This document shows positions 1 through 5,456 of a stretch of DNA of 5,456 bases, piece by piece. Position 1 is the stretch's first letter; each line of letters opens with the position of its first letter. The stretch lies in contig DCTH01000247.1 of NCBI GenBank assembly GCA_002329495.1, forward strand, positions 176 through 5,631, written 5' to 3'. Under the pieces are notes generated by a model, which ran no database searches, was not told the DNA's origin, and worked only from the letters and a program-made list of their open reading frames with translations. Made by a program: the position numbers and the translations under genes. This stretch comes from Syntrophothermus sp. UBA1445 (GTDB lineage Bacteria > Bacillota > Syntrophomonadia > Syntrophomonadales > DTU052).

Positions 1-1205
1 CCGGCAATGCGCCCGTCCTGAATTATCGGACTCCCGCTCATCCCCTGTACGATGCCTCCGGATACCGACAACAGTCTTTCATCGGTTACCTTCAAAACCA
101 TGCCCTTGCCGTTTTGACGAAAAGGATAGACCTTTTCAATCATTATATCAAAAGCCTCAATCTGGCCATCATTGATCACGGTAAGTATCTGGGCCGGACC
201 TTTTTTTACCTGGTGGGCATAGGCCACTGGCAGGGGATGAGACAGCAGGTTGTTTTCCAGTTTACGGTCGGTAACTCCAAATACGCCGTAATAAGTGTTT
301 TCTTCGATCTTTCCGCTAACCATGCCCTCGCGGTCAAAAACCCCGATTTTTTCCCCGGGCTGTCCCGGCCGACCCGGCTGAATGGCCTGGATCGAAGCGC
401 TGACAATCCGTCCTTCCCTCATTTTTATCACCTGCCTGGTATCAGAGTCCACAATCACATGACCGAGTGCTGCAAAACGGTACGTCTCCGGATCCCAGAC
501 TGTTAAGGTTCCGACTCCCGCTACCCCGTCGCGCACATAGAGACCTACCCGGTAGCGCCCGGTCTCTTTGCAATAGCCAGTTTCTACGGTGAGAGTCTGC
601 TGTTGGTTACCCCTTCTAACCAGCAACCGGGGCTTTCGTCCTTTTTGTCCCTCTTCATCAATCAGGTCTGCCAGTTCCAGCTCGGTATAAACCGTTTTAC
701 CGTTTACCTCCATAATCAGGTCCCCGACCTCGATTCCTGCCTCCCGAGCCGGGTACGTTTTTTGACCCTGCGAACCGGTAATCGGTGCAAAGCCGACCAC
801 CATAATCCCCTGCGACTGGAGCATAATGCCAATCGAGTGTCCCCCGGTCAGGAGCTGATAGGGAGGGAGCGACTCAACCCGGATTGACTTGAGCGGGATA
901 AATCCCCAAAGCTTTACCGTCACGTTGACCTGACCGGGCCTTAAGGCCATGAGCTGGTAACCCTCATCTTCACGGTTGACGACTACCGCCTGCTGGGCCG
1001 AGGATACCGGACCACCTACTGAAATCCAGAGCTTATCCAAGATACGTTCCGGGAGGGAAAAACTGACTATCATCTGCTCCCCCACTACCAGGCGAGTAGT
1101 TTCCGGCAAACATAGAAACTGTCTTACCGGTGGGGTTAAGGATACGCCAAATAAAGTCAGGACCAGAATAAACCCCATAAGTTTACGCATACTTTCCCGT
1201 GACAA
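1..1205 (-). CDS. spoIVB: SpoIVB serine peptidase (stage IV sporulation protein B), 3' end cut by window edge
   Basis: The frame is open from 1205 to the left edge. Residues are numbered from the Met at 1190. An N-terminal hydrophobic stretch (about 5-19) is a likely signal or membrane anchor. A PDZ domain spans about 127-203 and the S55 peptidase domain follows. The expected catalytic residues are visible: His244 in ALGHVI, Asp370 in KVTDERLL and Ser385 in QGMSGSPII, with the 15-residue Asp-to-Ser spacing known from B. subtilis (H236, D363, S378). In B. subtilis SpoIVB is secreted from the forespore into the intermembrane space and cleaves SpoIVFA, which frees SpoIVFB to process pro-sigma-K. 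I chose the TTG at 1205 because an AGGAG lies 8 nt upstream of it but 23 nt upstream of the ATG at 1190, and because it gives the N-terminus a few residues before the MRK, as in the B. subtilis protein. Roughly 35 C-terminal residues should lie beyond the edge. Identity is very secure; the start is moderately so. Confidence 0.95.
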   Translation of the reverse strand, partial: MSRESMRKLMGFILVLTLFGVSLTPPVRQFLCLPETTRLVVGEQMIVSFSLPERILDKLWISVGGPVSSAQQAVVVNREDEGYQLMALRPGQVNVTVKLWGFIPLKSIRVESLPPYQLLTGGHSIGIMLQSQGIMVVGFAPITGSQGQKTYPAREAGIEVGDLIMEVNGKTVYTELELADLIDEEGQKGRKPRLLVRRGNQQQTLTVETGYCKETGRYRVGLYVRDGVAGVGTLTVWDPETYRFAALGHVIVDSDTRQVIKMREGRIVSASIQAIQPGRPGQPGEKIGVFDREGMVSGKIEENTYYGVFGVTDRKLENNLLSHPLPVAYAHQVKKGPAQILTVINDGQIEAFDIMIEKVYPFRQNGKGMVLKVTDERLLSVSGGIVQGMSGSPIIQDGRIA

Positions 1206-1213
1206 GACCCCAA

Positions 1214-1218
1214 CTCCT
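1214..1218 (-). promoter_or_regulatory. Ribosome binding site of spoIVB
   Basis: The minus strand reads AGGAG, 8 nt before the TTG at 1205-1203 and 23 nt before the ATG at 1190-1188. The spacing favours the TTG as the real start. The next in-frame stop upstream is a TGA, so no longer start is available. Confidence 0.6.
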
Positions 1219-1271
1219 AAGAGACCAGTGAATCACCCGGGGCTCTTCGACCACAAGCCCAAACCGCAAAC

Positions 1272-1300
1272 GATATAAAGCCACTTGTATTAAGAGGCAA
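1272..1300 (-). promoter_or_regulatory. Weak candidate promoter for spoIVB
   Basis: On the minus strand TTGCCT (1300-1295) and TATATC (1277-1272) are separated by 17 bp. Each matches the sigma-A hexamer at 4 of 6 positions. spoIVB is known to be transcribed by forespore sigma factors (sigma-F and sigma-G) in B. subtilis. I looked for a sigma-G-type pair in this gap and found none that was convincing. The match could be chance, or the gene could be read partly from recN. Confidence 0.2.
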
Positions 1301-1338
1301 CCAAAAAATGGATGATATCACAGGACATCGGAATGTTA

Positions 1339-1357
1339 TGGGGTTAATTTAACCTCA
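1339..1357. repeat. 19-bp near-perfect dyad between recN and spoIVB
   Basis: The plus strand reads TGGGGTTAATTTAACCTCA. It is symmetric about the T at 1348, with a single non-complementary pair (G1341 and T1355). The core GGTTAATTTAACC is perfectly symmetric. It begins 35 bp after the recN stop and is about 134 bp before the spoIVB start. No run of T follows it in the minus direction, so it looks more like a protein-binding site than an intrinsic terminator. As RNA it could form an 8-bp stem with a 3-nt loop. Confidence 0.45.
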
Positions 1358-1391
1358 AGTCAGGAGAGATATGTGGTTCGCAGGTCTGGGT

Positions 1392-3062
1392 TTACCTGTT
1401 ATTAAAGGGGTTGATTAACATCTGGCGGGCGTGTTCGCGGGCGATGCTGTCAGCGTGGTTCCCGGCCAGCATCCGGGATAGTTCGTCAACTCGCTGTTCG
1501 AAGTTCAACTCCCGGGCCATGATGCGGGTCGTTCCGGACTCATATACCTTCTGCAACTGCTGGTGATTATCAGCCAACGAGGCGATCTGCGGGGAATGGG
1601 TTACCATTATAACCTGGTGATTGGCGGACAATTCCCGGACCTTGGTCCCCATGGCCAGGAGAGCCTGTCCTCCGACCCCCACATCAATCTCATCAAAAAT
1701 CAGTACCGGTACTCGGTAAGCTTCAGCCAGTGCGGTTTTGAGGGCCAGTATAAAGCGTGAGGACTCGCCCCCGGATACAATCTTGTTTATTGGCCGGGGT
1801 GGTTCCCCCGGATTGGCAGAAAACAGAAAAACAACCTCATCCATACCGGAGGCCGTAGGTGCGGCCGGCAGGACATCTATTTTAAAGGTTACACCAGGCA
1901 TCGATAACTGGGCTAACTCTTCCTCTATTCTTACTTCCAGGGTTCGGGCTGCGTCGTGCCGCAGGACTGAAATCTGTCGGGCCAGTCCCTGGTACTCCTC
2001 CCAGAGAGCCTGTTCCCGATCCTCCAATTCCCGGGTCTCGAACTCCAGGTGGTCCAGGGAAGACCTCTGATTTTTCAGTTCCAACAGGTGCTCTAACACC
2101 CCGGGTATGGTGCCGCCATACTTGCGCTTGATCCGGTTGACCAGCTGCAGACGGTCCTCGATGGCCTCCAGGCGGCCAGGATCATACTCCTGCTGATCCT
2201 GGAAACGTCTCATTTTCGGCCCGATGTCCTCCAGCGTATAGTAAGCCTCATCGATCACCGCTGCCAGTTCGGTAAAAAAACTCTCCTCTACGCCGCGCAA
2301 GGCCTCACTGGCCTGGGCCAGCTGAACCAGCGAACCGTTACTGTCCCCAAAAACCAGCTGGTCAACTCGGGCCAGGGCCTCAAGCACCTTTTCCCGGTTG
2401 GTTATCCGATGGCGCTCCGCCAGCAATTCCTCGTCCTCACCCTCCACCAGAGCTGCCGCCTCAATCTCAGCTATCTGGTAGTCGATAAACTCCAAGTCCC
2501 GGGTTCTCTGCCCCACAGTGGCCTGCAGTTCTTCGATGCGGTTGACAGTTGATCTCCATTCATGGTAGATACCGGCCAAACAGGGGACTATTTCCTTGAG
2601 GTCAGGGGAGAGGCTGTCCAGGAACTGTCTGTGAAAACGGGGGTTTAGGACCTGCTGGTTCGCGTTCTGTAAGTGGATATCAACCAGATACTCGGCCAGG
2701 TTCTTCAACATGGCTGCCGTGACCGTGCGCCCGTTCACCCGGTTGACCGTCCGCCCCTGAGGAGTTATCTCGCGGCGGATTATCAGGAGGTCATCACCAT
2801 CCTCCCACAGGTCTTCTTCCTGCAGGAATTGGCCCAGGGGTGAACCTGCTGCTACCTCGAAGACTCCTTCGACCAGGCATTTACCGGACTGGTCCCGGAC
2901 GACGCCGGAATTGATACGCTCGCCTACCAGGAGTTCCAGGCAGTCAACGACAATTGATTTGCCGGTACCGGTCTCTCCGGTCAGGATGTTCAGACCTTCC
3001 CCAAACTGGAGCCGCAGCTCATCGATCAGGATCATATTCTTGATGTACAGTTCTCTAAGCAT
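1392..3062 (-). CDS. recN: DNA repair protein RecN
   Basis: RecN is an SMC-like ATPase recruited early to DNA double-strand breaks in the nucleoid. The 556-residue product matches the family's usual length of about 550-575. Visible parts, in order: the N-terminal opening MLRELYIKNMILIDE; Walker A GETGTGKS at 29-36; a long charged coiled-coil region at about 150-370, rich in E, R, L and Q; the ABC signature SGGESSR from residue 430; Walker B VLIFDE at about 453-458; and the H-loop THSPQIAS with its His at about 489. The ATP-binding halves flank the coiled coil, as in SMC proteins. A TTG at 3065 directly precedes the ATG at 3062. I chose ATG because it matches the family N-terminus, although the weak AAAGAG at 3073-3078 is spaced 7 nt from the TTG and 10 nt from the ATG. 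The gene lies between argR and spoIVB, as in B. subtilis. No canonical LexA box (GAAC-N4-GTTC) is visible upstream. Confidence 0.97.
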   Translation of the reverse strand: MLRELYIKNMILIDELRLQFGEGLNILTGETGTGKSIVVDCLELLVGERINSGVVRDQSGKCLVEGVFEVAAGSPLGQFLQEEDLWEDGDDLLIIRREITPQGRTVNRVNGRTVTAAMLKNLAEYLVDIHLQNANQQVLNPRFHRQFLDSLSPDLKEIVPCLAGIYHEWRSTVNRIEELQATVGQRTRDLEFIDYQIAEIEAAALVEGEDEELLAERHRITNREKVLEALARVDQLVFGDSNGSLVQLAQASEALRGVEESFFTELAAVIDEAYYTLEDIGPKMRRFQDQQEYDPGRLEAIEDRLQLVNRIKRKYGGTIPGVLEHLLELKNQRSSLDHLEFETRELEDREQALWEEYQGLARQISVLRHDAARTLEVRIEEELAQLSMPGVTFKIDVLPAAPTASGMDEVVFLFSANPGEPPRPINKIVSGGESSRFILALKTALAEAYRVPVLIFDEIDVGVGGQALLAMGTKVRELSANHQVIMVTHSPQIASLADNHQQLQKVYESGTTRIMARELNFEQRVDELSRMLAGNHADSIAREHARQMLINPFNNR

Positions 3063-3123
3063 CAAAAATCAGCTCTTTATTTTAAAGACTTAGAAAGTCG
3101 GTTTACGTCCGGGAACGATAACT

Positions 3124-3139
3124 AAATCCGGCCGGGTTT
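3124..3139. repeat. GC-rich 16-bp dyad in the recN leader
   Basis: The plus strand reads AAATCCGGCCGGGTTT. The two halves pair at seven of eight positions, and the remaining pair is T/G. It lies about 60-75 bp upstream of the recN start and abuts the minus-strand TATAAA hexamer at 3143-3138. On the plus strand it is followed by TTTTAT, but no gene ends there in that direction, so a terminator role is unlikely. Confidence 0.4.
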
Positions 3140-3143
3140 TATA
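3138..3143 (-). promoter_or_regulatory. Possible -10 element for recN
   Basis: The minus strand reads TATAAA, 5 of 6 to the sigma-A -10 consensus, about 75 bp upstream of the recN ATG. No good -35 lies at 16-18 bp: the sequence there is a T-rich run that matches TTGACA at only about three positions. There is no TG extension. If real, transcription would start inside or just after the dyad at 3124-3139. Low confidence. Confidence 0.25.
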
Positions 3144-3232
3144 TCCCGCAACTAACAGTTAAAAAGAATTTCGCGGCCGTTTTCTGCTCCGGTAAACGCC
3201 TGTCCGCAGCATTTTAGAGTACGACCGATAGG

Positions 3233-3284
3233 GTAACCACGGTGTTCTTGTACATTTGTACTGACGCAGCACCCCAAAGGTTAC
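3233..3284 (-). repeat. Nested inverted repeats at the argR 3' end
   Basis: Three pairs of complementary segments are nested. GTAACC (3233-3238) pairs with GGTTAC (3279-3284), GGTG (3241-3244) with CACC (3270-3273), and GTAC (3250-3253) with GTAC (3258-3261) across a 4-nt loop. The outer arm includes the argR stop codon. In minus-strand RNA this could fold as one interrupted hairpin at the end of argR. No T run follows, so it is not a standard intrinsic terminator. It might mark a processing point, or the inner GTAC-N4-GTAC could be a protein site. Confidence 0.35.
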
Positions 3285-3730
3285 TGCAGTAATGAACGGA
3301 ATTTGTTCAGTATCCCGGGAACCGCTTTTTTCGGTTTTATCACCACAATAATGGTATCATCACCCGCCACGGTTCCTACTATCTCCGGGATGCCCGCCGT
3401 ATCAATGTTCGAGGCCACCAGATGAGCGGAACCCGGTATGGTCTTGAACACCAGCAGGTTTTCGCTGTCGGTCACCTCCAGTACGGTGTCGAGAAACAGC
3501 CGCCGCATCCTTTCCATGGAGGATCTGGGGGCCGGAGCATCCGGGAGGGCGTAGTGATAGCCATCAGGACTTGATACCTTGACCAGTTTCAATTCTTTAA
3601 TGTCACGGGATACCGTAGCCTGGGTCACCAGAAAACCCTGGTTTGATAAGGCCTCGCACAGTTGCTCCTGGGTGGATACCTTCTGGCTGGTCACAATGTC
3701 TCGTATCGCCATATGCCGTCGCGCCTTCAC
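3281..3730 (-). CDS. argR: Arginine repressor ArgR (AhrC)
   Basis: ArgR is a hexameric regulator that, with L-arginine bound, represses arginine biosynthesis genes; in Bacillus it also activates catabolic ones. The 149-residue length is typical. The N-terminal winged helix-turn-helix spans about 1-65, with the recognition segment TQATVSRDIKELKLVKV at 36-52, a hallmark of the family. The C-terminal core carries KTIPGSAHLVASNID (96-110) and GTVAGDDTIIVV (119-130), whose Asp-Asp pair (124-125) is the conserved arginine-contacting site. The start is the GTG at 3730, which gives MKARRHMAIRDIV and aligns with the family N-terminus; the internal ATG would cut into it. AAGGGGG (3737-3743) sits 6 nt upstream. 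The GTGA overlap with the mnmM stop suggests translational coupling. I saw no clear ARG-box in the gaps of this window. Confidence 0.97.
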   Translation of the reverse strand: MKARRHMAIRDIVTSQKVSTQEQLCEALSNQGFLVTQATVSRDIKELKLVKVSSPDGYHYALPDAPAPRSSMERMRRLFLDTVLEVTDSENLLVFKTIPGSAHLVASNIDTAGIPEIVGTVAGDDTIIVVIKPKKAVPGILNKFRSLLQ

Positions 3731-4308
3731 CTTAAACCCCCTTCCAATCTCTGCACCACCACCAGCAGTGGAGGGTGATGGGCCTGGTTGATGAATTTCA
3801 CCTTCAAGACCTCAAAATCCTGCTGGTCAAGTTCCGCCGTAACTATCAGCACTTGCCGGACCTCTTCAAGGCCACCCTCATGACCGGGGTAACAGACGAT
3901 GGTCATTACCCCTCCTGGTCGCAGCAGATGCACGGCTTTTTCTATGGCCTCCCGTGAGGACTCGGCAGTGGTCGCCGTTTCCCGGGGTGCACCCGGTAGA
4001 TAGCCCAGGTTGAACATGATAGCACCCGCTGGTGAAGTTACGTAAGACGCCAGGTTGCGGAAATTCTCCTCATAAAGCCCGACCCGGTCAGACAACCCGT
4101 GCTGCTCCAGCCGGAGGCGGGTATTGGCGATGGCCCGAGGAGATATATCAAAGGCCAGAACCTGCCCACCGGTCACCAGCCGGGCCAGAAACAGCGTGTC
4201 ATGACCATTGCCGCAGGTGGCGTCGATCACCGTGTCACCTGGTTTAACCACCCTCTCAACACAGAGGTGGGATAACTTGACCGCATTACGAAAAGCTGTC
4301 GAGGTCAA
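3727..4308 (-). CDS. mnmM: tRNA wobble-uridine methyltransferase MnmM (YtqB family)
   Basis: This is a small class I SAM-dependent methyltransferase of 193 residues. Motif I reads DATCGNGHDT (29-38), followed by the acidic AFDIS (52-56), then NLGYLPG (100-106), CYPGHEGG (139-146) and a C-terminal NQAHHPP (174-180). These are hallmarks of the YtqB family, formerly labelled rRNA methylase. The B. subtilis member is now known as MnmM, which makes the final methyl transfer to 5-aminomethyl-(2-thio)uridine at tRNA position 34. The function here is inferred by family. The start is the TTG at 4308: GGAAGG (4317-4322) lies 8 nt upstream, an in-frame TAG follows closely upstream, and no ATG occurs before the core fold. 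The stop overlaps the argR GTG by 4 bp. It lies 121 bp after nadK. Confidence 0.9.
   Translation of the reverse strand: MTSTAFRNAVKLSHLCVERVVKPGDTVIDATCGNGHDTLFLARLVTGGQVLAFDISPRAIANTRLRLEQHGLSDRVGLYEENFRNLASYVTSPAGAIMFNLGYLPGAPRETATTAESSREAIEKAVHLLRPGGVMTIVCYPGHEGGLEEVRQVLIVTAELDQQDFEVLKVKFINQAHHPPLLVVVQRLEGGLR
3737..3743 (-). promoter_or_regulatory. Ribosome binding site of argR, inside mnmM
   Basis: The minus strand reads AAGGGGG, 6 nt before the GTG at 3730. It lies within the last codons of mnmM. It supports the GTG start and reinitiation after mnmM translation. Confidence 0.6.
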
Positions 4309-4429
4309 TTCCTTTTCCTTCCACTAATCTGAGATCAAACCACAAACCCGTATTTAAGCTCTAACGGAAGTTGCGATGCAATAGGCATGATTCTTCAAAT
4401 TGCCGCCAGTTTACATCGTACCTTGGACC
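4309..4429 (-). other. nadK-mnmM intergenic gap
   Basis: This is a 121 bp stretch without a gene. It holds the mnmM ribosome binding site GGAAGG (4317-4322). It also has one arm of an 8-bp inverted repeat, AGCTCTAA (4357-4364), whose partner TTAGAGCT (4430-4437) covers the nadK stop codon, and a small ATGC-N5-GCAT repeat (4376-4388). The best promoter-like pair is TTGCAT with TTAAAT at 18 bp, which is too weak to call. No T-tailed terminator is seen, so read-through from nadK is plausible. Confidence 0.4.
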
Positions 4430-5224
4430 TTAGAGCTGCAGTTTCTTGCTCAGGACTTCGAGGATACTGTGGCCCTTGAGCTTCACCAGGCTGAGGCGGT
4501 AGGGAGACCGTCTTACCTCCACCTCATCCCCGGGGGATACTGTGAGCGTATCCTGCCCGTCCACGGTGAGTACCACCTTCTCAGTCTCCGGAATAATGGT
4601 CAGGGTGTGACTGGAATCCATCACCAGAGGCTTCAAAGCGGGCACGTAAGGACAAACCGGGGTAAGGATCATTACCTGAGCATCGGGCATCACCACCGGT
4701 CCACCCGCCGACAGGGAGTAAGCCGTTGAGCCGGTGGGGGTGGCACAGATCAGGCCATCAGCCACATACCTGGCCACCGGGTTACCGTCCATCAACACCT
4801 GCAGGCGAATCATACGGGCAATGCCCTGGCGTAAGACGGTAGCCTCATTGAGAGCCTCGCTCTCAAAGATGATGTCATCTCCCCTGCGAGCAGTTATCCG
4901 CAGCATCATGCGGTCCTCCAGACGGTAATCCCGGTTGATTATGCGCTGTAAATACTGGTTTAACTCATGGACCTCCAATTCTGCCAGAAAGCCAACCCGA
5001 CCCAGGTTGATGGTTAACAGGGGAATTCCCAGGTGACCACACCGGCGGGCGGTTCCCAGGATGGTACCATCCCCCCCGAATACCACCAGCAGATCAGGGA
5101 CCTCATCCCCTTCGTGCCAGTCAGGGATGACCGTAACGCCCCGGGATTCCATGGTAAGAGCCACCTCATTAGCCACCTTGCGGGTTTCATCCCGACGGGA
5201 GTTTGACACCAATCCAACAATCAT
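4430..5224 (-). CDS. nadK: NAD kinase NadK (PpnK)
   Basis: NadK phosphorylates NAD to NADP in the cytosol, using ATP (some relatives accept polyphosphate). The 264 residues match compact bacterial NAD kinases. Visible motifs: the catalytic GGDGT at 50-54, with Asp52 the expected general base; INLGRVGFLAE (72-82); the NE pair at 126-127 in the NAD-binding segment; DGLICATPTGSTAYSLSAGG (156-175), the glycine- and serine-rich family signature; and VDGQ (221-224) near the C-terminus. One oddity is CPY at 191-193, where many homologues read CPH. The ATG at 5224 is supported by AGGAG 7 nt upstream (5232-5236) and by the N-terminus MIVGLVSNSRRDE, which begins on the expected first beta strand. It is the first confident gene of the minus-strand run, and mnmM follows. 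Confidence 0.97.
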   Translation of the reverse strand: MIVGLVSNSRRDETRKVANEVALTMESRGVTVIPDWHEGDEVPDLLVVFGGDGTILGTARRCGHLGIPLLTINLGRVGFLAELEVHELNQYLQRIINRDYRLEDRMMLRITARRGDDIIFESEALNEATVLRQGIARMIRLQVLMDGNPVARYVADGLICATPTGSTAYSLSAGGPVVMPDAQVMILTPVCPYVPALKPLVMDSSHTLTIIPETEKVVLTVDGQDTLTVSPGDEVEVRRSPYRLSLVKLKGHSILEVLSKKLQL

Positions 5225-5231
5225 TTCTAAT

Positions 5232-5236
5232 CTCCT
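5232..5236 (-). promoter_or_regulatory. Ribosome binding site of nadK
   Basis: The minus strand reads AGGAG, with 7 nt to the ATG at 5224. It is a strong Shine-Dalgarno at ideal spacing and fixes the nadK start. Confidence 0.7.
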
Positions 5237-5281
5237 AGTTAAGACAATTTGTTAGAATCATTATCTGGTTTTACCGGTTGG

Positions 5282-5456
5282 TCATACTTTGCCAGTTTGA
5301 ATGGATAAGTATTGTTCGCCGGACTTGTATGGGATATTCTTCATCTTGTCACACCACGTAAGGGTATGAACGAATTCGCATCCACGCTTGGTGTTCCTTG
5401 CGCTTCGCCCCTGCTGCTGGCCAGCTTTCATCGTTCGCGCCTTTGCAGGGAGTGGC
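5282..5456 (-). other. Unrecognised short open frame upstream of nadK, possibly partial
   Basis: One minus-strand frame stays open from the right edge to a TGA at 5284-5282, 57 codons. An internal ATG at 5431 would give a 49-residue product starting MKAGQQQGRSARNTKRG and ending YLSIQTGKV, with an AAAGG 8 nt upstream. I do not recognise the product. It is basic, with two Cys and two Trp-adjacent aromatic stretches, and shows no domain motif. A second frame is also open for 35 codons here, which weakens the coding case. The visible residues do not resemble the C-terminus of TlyA, the usual neighbour of nadK in relatives. A GATAAT hexamer at 5265-5260 resembles a -10, but no -35 is present. It may be chance, a small gene, or the remnant of a repeat. 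Confidence 0.2.
5351..5394 (+). repeat. Imperfect 44-nt hairpin near the right edge
   Basis: On the plus strand ACACCA (5351-5356) pairs with TGGTGT (5389-5394), CGT (5357-5359) with ACG (5384-5386), and GGGTATG (5362-5368) with CGCATCC (5377-5383), allowing two G-T wobbles and one mismatch. The loop is AACGAATT. There are 2-nt bulges on each side. Folding is better for plus-strand RNA than minus-strand RNA, because the wobbles become A-C mismatches on the other strand. A 10-bp palindrome GCTGGCCAGC lies nearby at 5416-5425. Confidence 0.35.

Noticed and set aside
206..406. Minus-strand open frame of 66 codons inside spoIVB
   Set aside because: It is an out-of-frame shadow of spoIVB; the spoIVB frame itself is unbroken across the same bases.
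114..506. Plus-strand open frame of 130 codons at the left end
   Set aside because: It lies antisense to spoIVB, whose protease and PDZ motifs are unmistakable on the minus strand. The plus product has no recognisable motif.
1301..1311. CCA-A-tract-TGG symmetric motif
   Set aside because: It is a short A-tract flanked by 3-bp arms, too small to separate from chance.
1206..1391. Sigma-G or sigma-F promoter for spoIVB
   Set aside because: Expected from B. subtilis, but no pair of matching -35 and -10 elements at proper spacing was found.
3163..3256. Two tiny minus-strand frames of 13 and 17 codons in the argR-recN gap, almost adjacent
   Set aside because: Neither has a ribosome binding site, they carry no recognisable leader-peptide signature, and frames this short are common by chance.
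3066..3280. Canonical LexA/SOS box upstream of recN
   Set aside because: No GAAC-N4-GTTC occurs. The nearest, GAAC followed by GTTA, has the wrong spacing and a mismatch.
4400..4729. Plus-strand open frame of 109 codons opposite nadK
   Set aside because: It is antisense to the conserved nadK signature region, with no ribosome binding site or domain evidence.

Overview
This window carries a conserved chromosomal gene block of an endospore-forming Firmicute, most likely a Clostridia-class organism of the Desulfotomaculum/Pelotomaculum type. That placement is inferred from gene order, the moderately GC-rich sequence and the sporulation gene; the sequence alone does not fix the genus. All confident genes lie on the minus strand, so transcription runs from right to left.

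Read in transcription order, the layout is: a right-edge segment of 232 bp with no recognised gene (5225-5456), which holds an unrecognised short open frame and an imperfect hairpin; nadK (NAD kinase, 4430-5224); a 121 bp gap; mnmM/ytqB (tRNA wobble-uridine methyltransferase, 3727-4308); argR/ahrC (arginine repressor, 3281-3730), which overlaps mnmM by 4 bp; a gap of about 218 bp containing several dyad symmetries; recN (DNA repair ATPase, 1392-3062); a 186 bp gap; and spoIVB (sporulation signalling protease, 1-1205), which runs off the left edge without its last residues. The argR-recN-spoIVB order matches the ahrC-recN-spoIVB order of Bacillus subtilis, where spo0A follows. spo0A is therefore expected just beyond the left edge.

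The genes share a neighbourhood rather than one pathway: NADP supply (NadK), tRNA modification (MnmM), arginine regulation (ArgR), double-strand-break repair (RecN) and the forespore-to-mother-cell signal that activates sigma-K (SpoIVB). mnmM and argR are probably translationally coupled. The longer gaps before recN and spoIVB suggest extra promoters or processing points there, although no strong promoter is visible.

I found no mobile element, CRISPR array, RNA gene or clearly novel system. The points most worth a second look are the right-edge segment, where many relatives carry tlyA but no TlyA-like sequence is visible, and the symmetric elements in the gaps.
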